A DNA stretch of 64,000 nt from an uncultured Pseudomonadota bacterium (GTDB lineage Bacteria > Pseudomonadota > Gammaproteobacteria > Steroidobacterales > Steroidobacteraceae). A program made the position numbers and the translations under genes. The notes below the pieces were generated by a model. It saw only the letters and a list, made by a program, of their open reading frames with translations, did no database searches and was not told the DNA's origin. The DNA is taken from contig CADEED010000004.1 of the NCBI GenBank assembly GCA_902826225.1, forward strand, positions 1-64,000, written 5' to 3'. Positions 53,531 through 61,830 of the stretch are shown here, in pieces. Position 1 is the first letter of the stretch, and every line of letters starts with the position of its first letter.

Positions 53531-54547
53531 ATGCCACCCGTCCCGCGAGGCCTCGTCTATGTCAGCGATGACTCGCGCGGCATTCATCGCGTGAGGCGGC
53601 CCGGGCGCAAGGATGCCCCGCCCCGCTTCCACTACACCGGGCCCTCGGGACGTCGGATCAGCGACGCCCGCACGCTGGACCGAATCGCGAAGCTCGCCAT
53701 CCCGCCCGCGTACGAAGACGTCTGGATCTGCAGGAACCCGCGCGGCCACCTTCAGGCCACAGGCCGCGACGCGCGCGGCCGCAAGCAGTATCGCTATCAC
53801 CCGGGCTGGCGAACCGCACGCGACGATCACAAGCACTCGCGCATGCTGAGCTTCGGCAAGGCGCTGGCGAAGTTGCGCGCCGGCGTCCGCCGCGACCTGC
53901 GCCGCCCGGGAATGCCGCGCGAAAAGGTGCTGGCGCTGGTCGTCAAACTACTCGACTCGACCCAGGTACGCGTCGGCAACGAAGAGTACGCGCGCAGCAA
54001 CGGCAGCTTCGGTCTCACGACGTTGCGCAATCGTCACGCGCGCTTCCCGGGCCGTGGCAAGGCGTTGCTGCACTTCCGCGGCAAGGGCGGCTCCGAGCAC
54101 GACGTACTCATCGACGATGCGCGCCTCGCGAAACTCGTGCGCCGCTGCCAGGAGTTGCCGGGACAGGCGTTGTTCCAGTACGTCGGCGAGGACGGCGGAC
54201 ACCACGCCATCGACTCCGGGCAGGTGAACGGCTATCTACGCGAGCGGATGGGCGGTGAGTTCACCGCAAAGGATTTCCGCACCTGGCACGCGACGCTGCA
54301 CGCGCTCACGCTGCTCGGCGACGTCCCCCTGCCGGAGCGCCGCTCGGAAGCCGCGCTGCGTCGCTGCATGAATGCCGTGGTGAAGGACGTGGCCACCGGC
54401 CTGCGGAACACCCCCGCGGTCTGCCGCAAGTCGTATATCAATCCCGCCGTGTTCGTCGCCTGGCAGGACGGCCGGCTGCGCAGCCGCGCGGTTGGCGGAA
54501 AATCGCCCGCCCGGGCCCTGCTGGCGCTCCTGCGCCGCGCAAGTTAG
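53531..54547 (+). CDS. DNA topoisomerase IB
   Basis: A 338-residue type IB enzyme of the poxvirus-like bacterial group, which relaxes supercoils through a 3'-phosphotyrosine. The N-terminal clamp domain has DRIAKLAIPPAYEDVWI and the C-terminal domain holds the catalytic set: arginine in VRVGNEEYARSNGSFGLTT, lysine in the FRGKGG hairpin, the R-x-x-H pair in KDFRTWHATLHA, and the tyrosine in CRKSYINPAVF. All five positions appear present. It follows DUF4180 by 58 bp. Confidence 0.93.
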   Translation: MPPVPRGLVYVSDDSRGIHRVRRPGRKDAPPRFHYTGPSGRRISDARTLDRIAKLAIPPAYEDVWICRNPRGHLQATGRDARGRKQYRYHPGWRTARDDHKHSRMLSFGKALAKLRAGVRRDLRRPGMPREKVLALVVKLLDSTQVRVGNEEYARSNGSFGLTTLRNRHARFPGRGKALLHFRGKGGSEHDVLIDDARLAKLVRRCQELPGQALFQYVGEDGGHHAIDSGQVNGYLRERMGGEFTAKDFRTWHATLHALTLLGDVPLPERRSEAALRRCMNAVVKDVATGLRNTPAVCRKSYINPAVFVAWQDGRLRSRAVGGKSPARALLALLRRAS

Positions 54548-54700
54548 CTTTTCCAGGGGCTCGTGCCCCACTTCGGAAACCGGCGCCGAGGCGGCGCCGT
54601 CCATGAATTGTTTGTTACGCGTTGCAACCGTTGTGGGGAGTGCGGCGTCTATATGGACACAACAGACAGCAACGCTTCAAACCACTTTACGGAGACTTCC

Positions 54701-54895
54701 ATGACCCGCTCGAACGATTCCCCGCTGCGCCGCGCCTACGAACAGTTCACCTCCAGCGCCGCCGCGCTCGCCGTGACCGCCGTTTTCCTGTTCAGCGTGA
54801 ATGCCGCCGCCGCGGCCAACGCCGTCGCCGCCCAGAACGTCACGCCGAGCGTCACGATCCTCGTCCCGACGGTGACGATCGAAGTCGTCGGATAA
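54701..54895 (+). CDS. Small exported protein, N-terminus like the adjacent UrcA protein
   Basis: A 64-residue protein: a signal-peptide-like core (ALAVTAVFLFSVNAAAAAN) leaves a mature tail of about 25 residues rich in valine and threonine. The N-terminal half resembles the signal region of the UrcA-family protein 230 bp downstream, so it may be a truncated or degenerate relative. GGAG lies before the ATG. A perfect hairpin terminator follows. The function is unknown. Confidence 0.65.
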   Translation: MTRSNDSPLRRAYEQFTSSAAALAVTAVFLFSVNAAAAANAVAAQNVTPSVTILVPTVTIEVVG

Positions 54896-54921
54896 GCGAG
54901 GCCTTTGACAGAATCGCCCGC

Positions 54922-54949
54922 GCGGCCGCGAAAGCGGCCGCTCTTTTTT
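54922..54949 (+). terminator. Intrinsic terminator after the small exported protein
   Basis: A GAAA tetraloop between two copies of GCGGCCGC forms an 8-bp stem and is followed by TCTTTTTT. Confidence 0.9.
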
Positions 54950-55128
54950 CAGCCCGGCGATATCCGCGAACGCTTCACCGAGATTCTGCCGATCCAGCTG
55001 CAACGCTTTTGCGTGCTCGTGCGTCTATACAAGCGATCCGATCGACACGATTCGATTTCGTTACTCACGCCGGCAAGCGATGAGTCGATGCGTCGTCGGC
55101 GGTTTCTTCACCAGAGGAGGCTTTGCCC

Positions 55129-55479
55129 ATGACTCGTATTCTCGAAAAAATCACCGTGAGCGCCGGTGCCGTCGCGCTGTCCGCCTGCTTCCTGTTCGCC
55201 GCGAGCGCGGGCGCTGCCGAACTATCCGCCGGGGCGGAAGGCATCGCGATCCAGTATTCGCAGGAGGAGCTCAACTCCAGCGCGGATGCGGAACGCCTCT
55301 ACGGCAAGATCAAGCAGGCCTCGCGCAAGGCGTGCGGCCTGGGCGGCGGGTTCCTGAACCTCCAGGAACGCACGCGCGCCCAGAAGTGCGCCGCGGAGAC
55401 GCTGGCGGACGTGGTCGCCAGGATCAACCGGCCGCAGCTGTCCGCCCTGCATACGTCGAAGGCGACGAAGTCGGGCTGA
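55129..55479 (+). CDS. UrcA family protein
   Basis: A 116-residue exported protein with a signal peptide ending near GAAEL (about residue 30). The mature part has the UrcA pattern: IAIQYSQEELNSSADAERLYGKIKQASRKACG, with the cysteine after the helix, and AQKCAAETLADVVARIN with the second cysteine. UrcA members are common in Sphingomonads, Caulobacter and Steroidobacter. The function is unknown; the two cysteines probably form a disulfide. Confidence 0.88.
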   Translation: MTRILEKITVSAGAVALSACFLFAASAGAAELSAGAEGIAIQYSQEELNSSADAERLYGKIKQASRKACGLGGGFLNLQERTRAQKCAAETLADVVARINRPQLSALHTSKATKSG

Positions 55480-55529
55480 CCGCATGATCGAGGCGGCGCG
55501 CCGGTGACCCCCGGCGCACTGCCGATCGG

Positions 55530-56738
55530 TCAGCGGTACAGCAGGATCTCCGCGCGTTCCTCTTCCCAGGACTGCTCGTCGCGGGCCGCGATGCGGTCGA
55601 GATCGCCGGGCGTCGCCGCCGGGTCGTCTACCCACTCGCGCAGCAGCTCACTGCCGTTGATGAGGTCGATGGCGAGACGGGTGCGTTCGTATTCGTACGG
55701 GAAGTCGCGCCACAGCGGGTACTCGCCGCGCAGGCGCCGGATGCACTTGAAGGCCCCTGCGACGAGGCGCCACGGGCGGAACTCGCCGTGGTTGTAGGCG
55801 CCGTCCTCGACGTGGATCTGGAATCCCGAGCAGAGTTTGCCCGAATGCTTCTGGAAGGTCGGCTCGAACCAGATCGGACGCAGTCGGCAGCCGCGCAGCC
55901 AGCCAGGCATGATGCGCTGCATCGTCGTCAGCAGCGAGCGCGGATCGAGCCCGGGCGCGCCTAACAACTCGAGCGGCCGCGTCGTGCCACGTCCCTCGGA
56001 CAACGTCGTTCCCTCGAGCATCACGGTGCCTGCGTACGCGCGCGCCATCGAGACGTTCGCGGCATTGGGGCTCGGGTTCACCCAGTTGCGCTCGAGGAGC
56101 GGCCAGCCGTAGCCGGGCGATTCCTCCGGCTTCCAGCCGCGCATGGGGATCACGCGGTAGTCCACCGCGAGATGGAAGTGGCTGATGAACCAGATCCCGA
56201 GTTCGCCGAGCGTGAGGCCGTGACGCATCGGCAGCGGGCCGGCGCCGACGAAACTCTCCCAGCCCTTGCGCAGGCGCAGTCCTTCGACCGGGCGTCCGGC
56301 GGGATTGGGGCGGTCGAGCACCCACACGGTCTTGCCGTGCTTCGCCGCCGCCTCGAGCACATATAAGAGTGTGGTGATGAACGTGTAGATGCGGCAGCCG
56401 AGGTCCTGCAGGTCGACGAGCAGCACGTCGAAGTGCGCGAGCATCTCTTCCGTGGGTCGGCGGACTTCGCCGTACAGGCTGAACACCGGGATGCCGTGGA
56501 CCGGGTCGCGGAAATCCTGCGACTCGATCATGTTGTCCTGCTTGTCGCCGCGCAGTCCGTGTTGCGGACCGAACGCCGCGGTGATGTCGAGCCCACGCAC
56601 GGCACGCAGTGCGTACAGCGAGTGCTCGAAATCCGCGGTCATGGACGCCGGATGCGCGAGCAGCGCGACACGACGCCCTTCGAGCTCCTGCAGCAGCTTG
56701 TGGTCGCCCAGGAGGCGATCGATACCGAACTGGATCAA
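55530..56738 (-). CDS. DUF1343 / NamZ-type exo-beta-N-acetylmuramidase
   Basis: A 402-residue GH171-type enzyme that would release terminal N-acetylmuramic acid from peptidoglycan fragments. Family stretches are GPQHGLRGDKQDNM, PVFSLYGE, VDLQDLGCRIYTFITTL and NRVNPSP-like NWVNPSPNAANV, with LEGTTLSEGRGTTRP. Characterised NamZ proteins are secreted, but no signal peptide is seen at this start (MIQFGIDRLL). Either it acts in the cytoplasm on imported muropeptides or the start is misjudged. It lies 10 bp after the DOMON-like gene. Confidence 0.9.
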   Translation of the reverse strand: MIQFGIDRLLGDHKLLQELEGRRVALLAHPASMTADFEHSLYALRAVRGLDITAAFGPQHGLRGDKQDNMIESQDFRDPVHGIPVFSLYGEVRRPTEEMLAHFDVLLVDLQDLGCRIYTFITTLLYVLEAAAKHGKTVWVLDRPNPAGRPVEGLRLRKGWESFVGAGPLPMRHGLTLGELGIWFISHFHLAVDYRVIPMRGWKPEESPGYGWPLLERNWVNPSPNAANVSMARAYAGTVMLEGTTLSEGRGTTRPLELLGAPGLDPRSLLTTMQRIMPGWLRGCRLRPIWFEPTFQKHSGKLCSGFQIHVEDGAYNHGEFRPWRLVAGAFKCIRRLRGEYPLWRDFPYEYERTRLAIDLINGSELLREWVDDPAATPGDLDRIAARDEQSWEEERAEILLYR

Positions 56739-56748
56739 GGACGTCCCT

Positions 56749-57306
56749 TCAACCGAGCAAGATGGTCCGACCGTCCGGATGGTGGAAGTCGGGCTTGTCG
56801 GCCGGATGTTTGAGCGCCCAGTATGACAGTACGCGCGCCTTGTCCTCGACCACCGCGGACAAACCGAGACGCAGTCCCGGGCTCGCGGAGGCCTTCACGT
56901 ACCACGCCAGGTCGATGGTCACCTCGAGGCTCAGCATCTGCGCCGCCATGTCCAGGGACATCACGGGCGCGGCGCCCTTGATGTGCGGCGCCATCCCCTC
57001 GCGAAAGCCCGTGAAGTGGTAGGCCGCCCAGGCGCCGGACGGTGAGAAGTTGTACTCCCAATAGTCCGAACCGTCGGGTCGGCCGACGAACGCCTCGAAG
57101 CAGGTGTGACGCCACAGCCCGTCGGCGCGCACTGGCGGGCGCGGCTCCGGCAGCCGCAGCGCGGCCAGGTCGCCCTCGAGCTGGTAGGTGAGCCGCAGGA
57201 CCTCGGGTGCGGGACGGTCCACCAGCACCGCGATGCCGGTGACGGCGCGCATGGGGCTCATGGGATGCGGCGCCAGCCTGTGGCGAACGGAGGATTGCTG
57301 GGTCAT
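56749..57306 (-). CDS. DOMON-like domain-containing protein
   Basis: A 185-residue protein that matches the DOMON-like/CBM9-related family: RLTYQLEGDLAALRLPEP and GLWRHTCFEAFVGRPDGSDYWEYNFSPSGAWAAYHFTGFREGM are typical. DOMON domains bind haem or sugars in other proteins, but these bacterial forms are uncharacterised. No signal peptide is visible. It is probably co-transcribed with the NamZ gene, from which it is 10 bp away. Confidence 0.85.
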   Translation of the reverse strand: MTQQSSVRHRLAPHPMSPMRAVTGIAVLVDRPAPEVLRLTYQLEGDLAALRLPEPRPPVRADGLWRHTCFEAFVGRPDGSDYWEYNFSPSGAWAAYHFTGFREGMAPHIKGAAPVMSLDMAAQMLSLEVTIDLAWYVKASASPGLRLGLSAVVEDKARVLSYWALKHPADKPDFHHPDGRTILLG

Positions 57307-57381
57307 GGTGGCCCCGAAGCATAACCCACTCCCCGGCCGGGGATGCGGTGGATCGCCGCAACGCCGGCCGCCGGCCGGTAG

Positions 57382-58065
57382 TTAGGTGTGCGCGCCGCTG
57401 CGTTCGCTGATCCACGACGCGAAAGCATCGAGCTGCGCGGCGTCGGCGCCCGCGACGCCGCGGCGTTCGCCGACGTACTCGTGCATCGCCTTGAGCAGCT
57501 TCGCGGCGAGCTCGCGTCTGCCGTCGAACAGGTTGAGATAGGCGCGCTTCGCGTCTTCCACGCGGTGGAGACCGAGGTACGCGTACCCGCGCCCTTCGAT
57601 CGCCTCGGCGTAGTCCGCCTTGAGGGCCACTGCCCGGTCGTAAGCGACCAGCGCGGCGTCGTATCGGCCCAGCTTCCGGTTGAGTGAACCTGCGGCATTC
57701 CACGCTTCGGCCAGGCGCGGATTGAGCTTCGTCGCCTTCATCATCTTCTCGAGCGCGTCCTCGTAGGCATCCCGCGAGCGGGTGGCGAGCTTCTCGCGCT
57801 TCTGGGCGTCGGATTGCCGCGCCGCGTCGGCGGCCAGTTCGTCGCCCTTCTCCAAACCACGGACGCCGATGTTGTACTGCGTGCGCGCCGCGGCTTCGGG
57901 CGTCTGTTCCTTCGCCAGGCGCGACGCCGTGCCGGACTTGCGATCCACGCGCGTGGAATTCGGGCCTGTGTCGGTACCGGACTCGGTTTCGGCCCCGAAT
58001 GCGGTCCACGTTGCGACGGCAAGATAAGCCGTCAGGACGGAAACGATGACTCGGGCAGGACGCAT
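57382..58065 (-). CDS. Exported TPR-repeat protein
   Basis: A 227-residue periplasmic protein with a signal peptide (residues 1-24, cleaved near AFGAE). It carries about three tetratricopeptide repeats at residues 55-170, including AWNAAGSLNRKLGRYDAALVAYDRAVAL and EAIEGRGYAYLGLHRVEDAKRAYL. A short charged linker precedes them. GGAG lies nine bases before the ATG at 58065; the longer frame is not supported. It probably scaffolds other proteins, but the partner is unknown. It is divergent from the methyltransferase at 58167. Confidence 0.85.
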   Translation of the reverse strand: MRPARVIVSVLTAYLAVATWTAFGAETESGTDTGPNSTRVDRKSGTASRLAKEQTPEAAARTQYNIGVRGLEKGDELAADAARQSDAQKREKLATRSRDAYEDALEKMMKATKLNPRLAEAWNAAGSLNRKLGRYDAALVAYDRAVALKADYAEAIEGRGYAYLGLHRVEDAKRAYLNLFDGRRELAAKLLKAMHEYVGERRGVAGADAAQLDAFASWISERSGAHT

Positions 58066-58166
58066 GACGAATCTCCGGAGTGCGGGTCGATGAGTCGAGT
58101 GGCTCGCGCGCCGGAACTCTCCGCGCCCGAGTCTGCTGCCCGCATAATGCACTCAAGGAGACTCCC

Positions 58167-58919
58167 ATGAAAACATTCGCCTTGAGCGCCCTGCTCGCCC
58201 TAGCTATCCCGGCCATGGCGCCGGCCGCCGAAGCCAGCCTCATCCAGAAATCGGTCGCCAGCACCGAGCGCCCGGACTCCGATCGCGAACGCGACGCGCG
58301 CGACAAGCCCGGAGAAGTGATGGCCTTCGCGGGCATCAAGCCCGGCATGACCGTCGTCGACATGTTCTCGGCCGGCGGGTACTGGACGGAGTTGTTAGCC
58401 GGTGCCGTCGGGCCGTCGGGCAAGGTGCTCGCGGTCAACAACCTCCCCTACGCGGCCTTTTCCAAGGAAGGTGCGGCCAAGCGGTTCACCGAGGGCCGCC
58501 TGCCGAACGTCGAGCGCCGTCTCATCGAAGCGAGCTGGTTCAACCTCCCGCCGAAGAGCGCGGACCTCGTGCTCATCGTGATGGCCTTTCACGACGTCTA
58601 CTGGATCGACGAGAAGGAAGGCTGGCCCGAGATCCATACGGACGGCTTCATCGAGTCTCTCAAGCGTGTCCTCAAGCCGGGCGGCAAGCTGGTGATCATC
58701 GATCACAACGCGGCCGCCGGCAGTGGCAAGGAAGCCGTCGGCAAACTCCACCGGCTCAATGAAGAGTGGGTGAAGAAGACCCTCGCGGCGCACGGCTTCG
58801 TCTTCGAGAAAGCCTACGACGGCCTGCGTAATCCGGCCGACCAGTTCGACAAGATGGTCTACGACGCGGCCGTGAAGGGCAAGACGGACCGTTACGTACA
58901 GATGTACCGGGTGAAATGA
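58167..58919 (+). CDS. Exported class I SAM-dependent methyltransferase (COG4798-like)
   Basis: A 250-residue protein with a Sec signal peptide (residues 1-21). The mature part is a Rossmann methyltransferase: VVDMFSAGGYWTELLAGAVG for motif I, LVLIVMAFHDVYWID for motif IV, and RVLKPGGKLVIIDHNA. The second exported member in the window is at 8430; this one is not a lipoprotein. AAGGAG lies six bases before the ATG. The DUF4440-type gene overlaps it by four bases. Substrate and the source of SAM outside the cytoplasm are unknown. Confidence 0.87.
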   Translation: MKTFALSALLALAIPAMAPAAEASLIQKSVASTERPDSDRERDARDKPGEVMAFAGIKPGMTVVDMFSAGGYWTELLAGAVGPSGKVLAVNNLPYAAFSKEGAAKRFTEGRLPNVERRLIEASWFNLPPKSADLVLIVMAFHDVYWIDEKEGWPEIHTDGFIESLKRVLKPGGKLVIIDHNAAAGSGKEAVGKLHRLNEEWVKKTLAAHGFVFEKAYDGLRNPADQFDKMVYDAAVKGKTDRYVQMYRVK

Positions 58920-59383
58920 TGCGCACCGCCTTCGTCATCGCGGGCGCCCTGCTGTGGGGCTGCGGCGCCTTCGCCCTCGCCGGCGAGAAGGAAGACGTCG
59001 CGGCTCTCACGAAACTCTCGGACGACTGGGACAAGGCAATCGTCCGCAAGGACGAGAGGGCCATCGCGGACAACATGGCGGAGGACTTCCGCCAGATCGA
59101 CGGCGCCGCGAACCTGGAGACGAAGAAATCCTTCGTCGCCGGACTCTTGGATCCGAAGCTCAAGATCGACCCGTACACCGTCGAAGATTTCGAGGTGCGG
59201 CTGTACGGCGACACCGCGCTGCTTTCCGGGCGGTCGCGCATGACCGGCTCGTTCGATGGCAAGCCTTTCGTATCGAACTACCGCTACATCGACATCTACG
59301 TGCGGCGCGCCGGCAAGTGGAAGATCGTGAGCGTGCAGATCACGCGGATTCCGCCGCCGGCGAATACCGCCGCCGCGAACTGA
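58916..59383 (+). CDS. Exported NTF2-like / DUF4440 protein
   Basis: A 155-residue protein with a signal peptide (about residues 1-21) and a nuclear-transport-factor-2 fold: LTKLSDDWDKAIVRKDERAIADNMAEDFRQID, then the strand-rich part ending in GKWKIVSVQITRI. NTF2-like domains bind small ligands or act as enzymes; this one has no assignable active site. Two ATGs are tandem at the start (58916 and 58919). It overlaps the methyltransferase stop and is probably co-translated with it. Confidence 0.87.
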   Translation: MMRTAFVIAGALLWGCGAFALAGEKEDVAALTKLSDDWDKAIVRKDERAIADNMAEDFRQIDGAANLETKKSFVAGLLDPKLKIDPYTVEDFEVRLYGDTALLSGRSRMTGSFDGKPFVSNYRYIDIYVRRAGKWKIVSVQITRIPPPANTAAAN

Positions 59384-59385
59384 TT

Positions 59386-59781
59386 TCAGTTCGCGGCCTT
59401 CGGCAGGGAGGCGCGCGCCCGGGCGACGTCCGCGGCAGTCACCGCGGACGCGCCGCCGCCGAAAGTCGCGCGGATGAAGGTCAGGATCGCGGCCAGCTCG
59501 TCGTCGTCGAGCCGCGCGAACGGCGGCATCACGTTGGTGTTCTCGCCGTCCCTGCGCGCCGCCGAATCGAAGCCACCCGTGAGAACGAACAGCGCGAGTG
59601 GCGCGATCTCTCCCCGCACCCATGCGCCGCCGGTGATCGCCGGCTGCATGTTGGGCACGCCGTAGCCGTCGGACTGGTGGCAAGTCAGGCAGTGCCGCTG
59701 ATACAGCTTCGCGCCGTCGTCCGCGGCCGCGCCCGCGGCGAGCGCGATGAACCCCAGTGCCCCGACGAGGCGTCGTCTCAT
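59386..59781 (-). CDS. c-type cytochrome, probable electron acceptor of the neighbouring dehydrogenase
   Basis: A 131-residue periplasmic cytochrome c. A signal peptide (about residues 1-20) precedes the haem motif CLTCH (about residues 31-35), and a later methionine in NVMPPFARL is the likely axial ligand. The C-terminus is short and alanine-rich. The start overlaps the dehydrogenase stop by 4 bp. Electrons from the dehydrogenase probably pass through it to the respiratory chain; this is inferred from the operon. Confidence 0.92.
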   Translation of the reverse strand: MRRRLVGALGFIALAAGAAADDGAKLYQRHCLTCHQSDGYGVPNMQPAITGGAWVRGEIAPLALFVLTGGFDSAARRDGENTNVMPPFARLDDDELAAILTFIRATFGGGASAVTAADVARARASLPKAAN

Positions 59782-61034
59782 TTGCCGGAGTGCGCGATGC
59801 GCCAGATGCGGCCCTTCTGCGAATCCGAAATGTACAGCGCCCCATCCGGGTGGACCGCGAGACCGACCGGTCGGAACACCGCGTTGCGCGGATTGTTGCC
59901 TTCGAGCGTCCCGGCGAAACCGTCAGCGAATTCTTCGAACTTGCCCGACGGCTTGCCGTCCTTCAGCGGCTGGAACACCACCTTGTAGCCCGCCTGCGGC
60001 TCGGGAGCGCGGTTCCAGCTGCCGTGGAAGGCGATGAACGCGCCACCCCGGTACTTCTTCGGGAAACTCCTGCCGTCGTAGAACAGCAGGTCGTTGGGCG
60101 CCCAATGCGCGGGAAACGCGACCAGCGGGTCAGGGTACTTTCCCTTGTCCGCCTTCTTCTTCGTGTCGCCGCCATACTCGGGCGCGACGATGCGCTCGTT
60201 CAGCTTCAGGTCCCAGAACGTGTACGGCCAGCCGTAGTCTCCGCCGTCCTCGATCTGGTGGAATTCCTCGGCGGTGCGCGTCGCGTTGTCGACGGCGTTG
60301 TAGAGCGCCGGGAAGAGCGTGTCCAACCCGTCACGACCGTGGATCGCCGAGTACAGCGCCTTCTGCCGCGGGTTCCACGTGATGGCGACGGCATTGCGCA
60401 TGCCGGTCGCGAAGCGGCGTCCATCCGCCGGTGTCTGGTTCTGCTTGTTGCCGTCGAAGACCCAGACGCCGCCGTACCTTTCGAGGATCGGGCAGGGATT
60501 CCGGCCGGGCGATCCCTCCTCGCGGTCCTTCGCCTGGCAGGAGTTCGACGGTGCGCCGACGTTCACGTACAGGGTGCCCTTCTCGTCGAGGGCGAACGTC
60601 TTGTCCGCGTGCTGGCGTTCCGGCGGGAATTGCGAGACCACGGTTTCCTTCGTCGCCACGTCGGGGACGAGGGCCTTCCCGAGCTTGTAGCGATACACGC
60701 CGACGTTGTCCGAGGCGTAGAGGTAACCCTTATAAATTCGGACGCCGGTGCCTTTCACGTCGCCGAACGTGGTTACCTCATCCACCACGAAATCGCCATT
60801 CGTGTCGCGCATCGCGGTGAGGCCGTTGCGGCTCGCCAGGTAGATGTCGCCGTTCGGCGCGATGGCGAGGTGGCGCCCCGCGCCGGTCCCGGGCTGGACG
60901 ACCGTCGCCGTGAACCCCGGCGGCAGCGTGGGGGCGGCGTCCTGCCCCATCGCGGCGCCCGCGAACAGGGCCGCGCAAACGGCGGCGGCCACATTGGCGA
61001 TTCTAACTATTACACGGGGAAGTTTCGCGTGCAT
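59778..61034 (-). CDS. PQQ-dependent sugar dehydrogenase (GSDH/L-sorbosone type)
   Basis: A 418-residue periplasmic beta-propeller enzyme with a signal peptide ending near AAMGQ (about residue 29). Family stretches are GAGRHLAIAPNGDIYLA, FATGMRNAVAITWNP, GGDYGWPYTFWD, FYDGRSFPKKYRGGAFIAFHGSWNR and PVGLAVHPDGALYISD. PQQ binding is expected but not proven, and the sugar substrate is unknown. It is first in the two-gene unit with the cytochrome c. PQQ biosynthesis genes are not in the window. Confidence 0.9.
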   Translation of the reverse strand: MHAKLPRVIVRIANVAAAVCAALFAGAAMGQDAAPTLPPGFTATVVQPGTGAGRHLAIAPNGDIYLASRNGLTAMRDTNGDFVVDEVTTFGDVKGTGVRIYKGYLYASDNVGVYRYKLGKALVPDVATKETVVSQFPPERQHADKTFALDEKGTLYVNVGAPSNSCQAKDREEGSPGRNPCPILERYGGVWVFDGNKQNQTPADGRRFATGMRNAVAITWNPRQKALYSAIHGRDGLDTLFPALYNAVDNATRTAEEFHQIEDGGDYGWPYTFWDLKLNERIVAPEYGGDTKKKADKGKYPDPLVAFPAHWAPNDLLFYDGRSFPKKYRGGAFIAFHGSWNRAPEPQAGYKVVFQPLKDGKPSGKFEEFADGFAGTLEGNNPRNAVFRPVGLAVHPDGALYISDSQKGRIWRIAHSGK

Positions 61035-61209
61035 GGGGTCCTCGGGTCTCCTGTGATTCTCGCGGTGGACGCCCGTTGCACCACCGGAGCGCGATAGTGC
61101 GGTCGAACCGGTTGCGGCGCAACGGGGACTCGCCAACCCGCTGACAACCGTGCAGAATTCCGGCCGCGCCTCTCTCGAGCGCCGACCCGACAAACTCCAA
61201 GAAGCCGAC

Positions 61210-61830
61210 ATGCCACTCTTCGATCCCGCCATCGAACGCATTCTCGCGGAGTTCGAGCGCCGCGCTGAAGAGGAATCCCGCCGGACTGCGGCGCCGGGTA
61301 CGCCCGGCATCGCGCTCGACGACCTGCTGCTGTCCGTCGGGCGCGAAGCCGGGACGCTGCTCTATCTACTAGCGACGGGCGCGGTATCACGCCGCATCCT
61401 CGAAGTCGGCTCGTCGTACGGCTATTCGACGGTGTGGCTGGGCGCGGCGGCCCGCGCGAACGGCGGAAAAGTGCAGTCGCTCGAGCTCAAGGATTTCAAG
61501 ATCGAGCACGCGCGCCAGGCGCTCACGCGCGCCGGGCTCTCCAGCCGCGTGGAGTTCCACGAGGGAGACTGCCTCGAGACCCTGAAGGCGCTGCCCGGAC
61601 CCTTCGACTTCGTGTTGCTCGACGTGTGGAAGGATCTCTACGTGCCCTGCTTCGAACTCATGCACCCGAAGCTGGCGCCGGGCGCGATCATCTGCGCGGA
61701 CAACATGCTCCATCCCGAATCCGCGCGCCCCCACGCGGATGCCTACCGCAGGCGCGTGCGCGCCGCGGGAGACCTGGATTCGGTGCTGGTCGAGGTCGGC
61801 AACGGCATCGAGATCAGCCGCAAGCGCTAG
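61210..61830 (+). CDS. O-methyltransferase-like class I SAM methyltransferase
   Basis: A 206-residue enzyme related to the caffeoyl-CoA/catechol O-methyltransferase family. Motif I is RILEVGSSYGYSTVWLG (about residues 61-77), and VLLDVWKDLYVPCFEL and GAIICADNML are the family's metal-binding and catalytic stretches. No signal peptide is seen. I chose the ATG at 61210, which starts the conserved N-terminus; a GTG at 61150 is possible. The stop shares a CTAG with the stop of the convergent transporter gene. Confidence 0.85.
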   Translation: MPLFDPAIERILAEFERRAEEESRRTAAPGTPGIALDDLLLSVGREAGTLLYLLATGAVSRRILEVGSSYGYSTVWLGAAARANGGKVQSLELKDFKIEHARQALTRAGLSSRVEFHEGDCLETLKALPGPFDFVLLDVWKDLYVPCFELMHPKLAPGAIICADNMLHPESARPHADAYRRRVRAAGDLDSVLVEVGNGIEISRKR

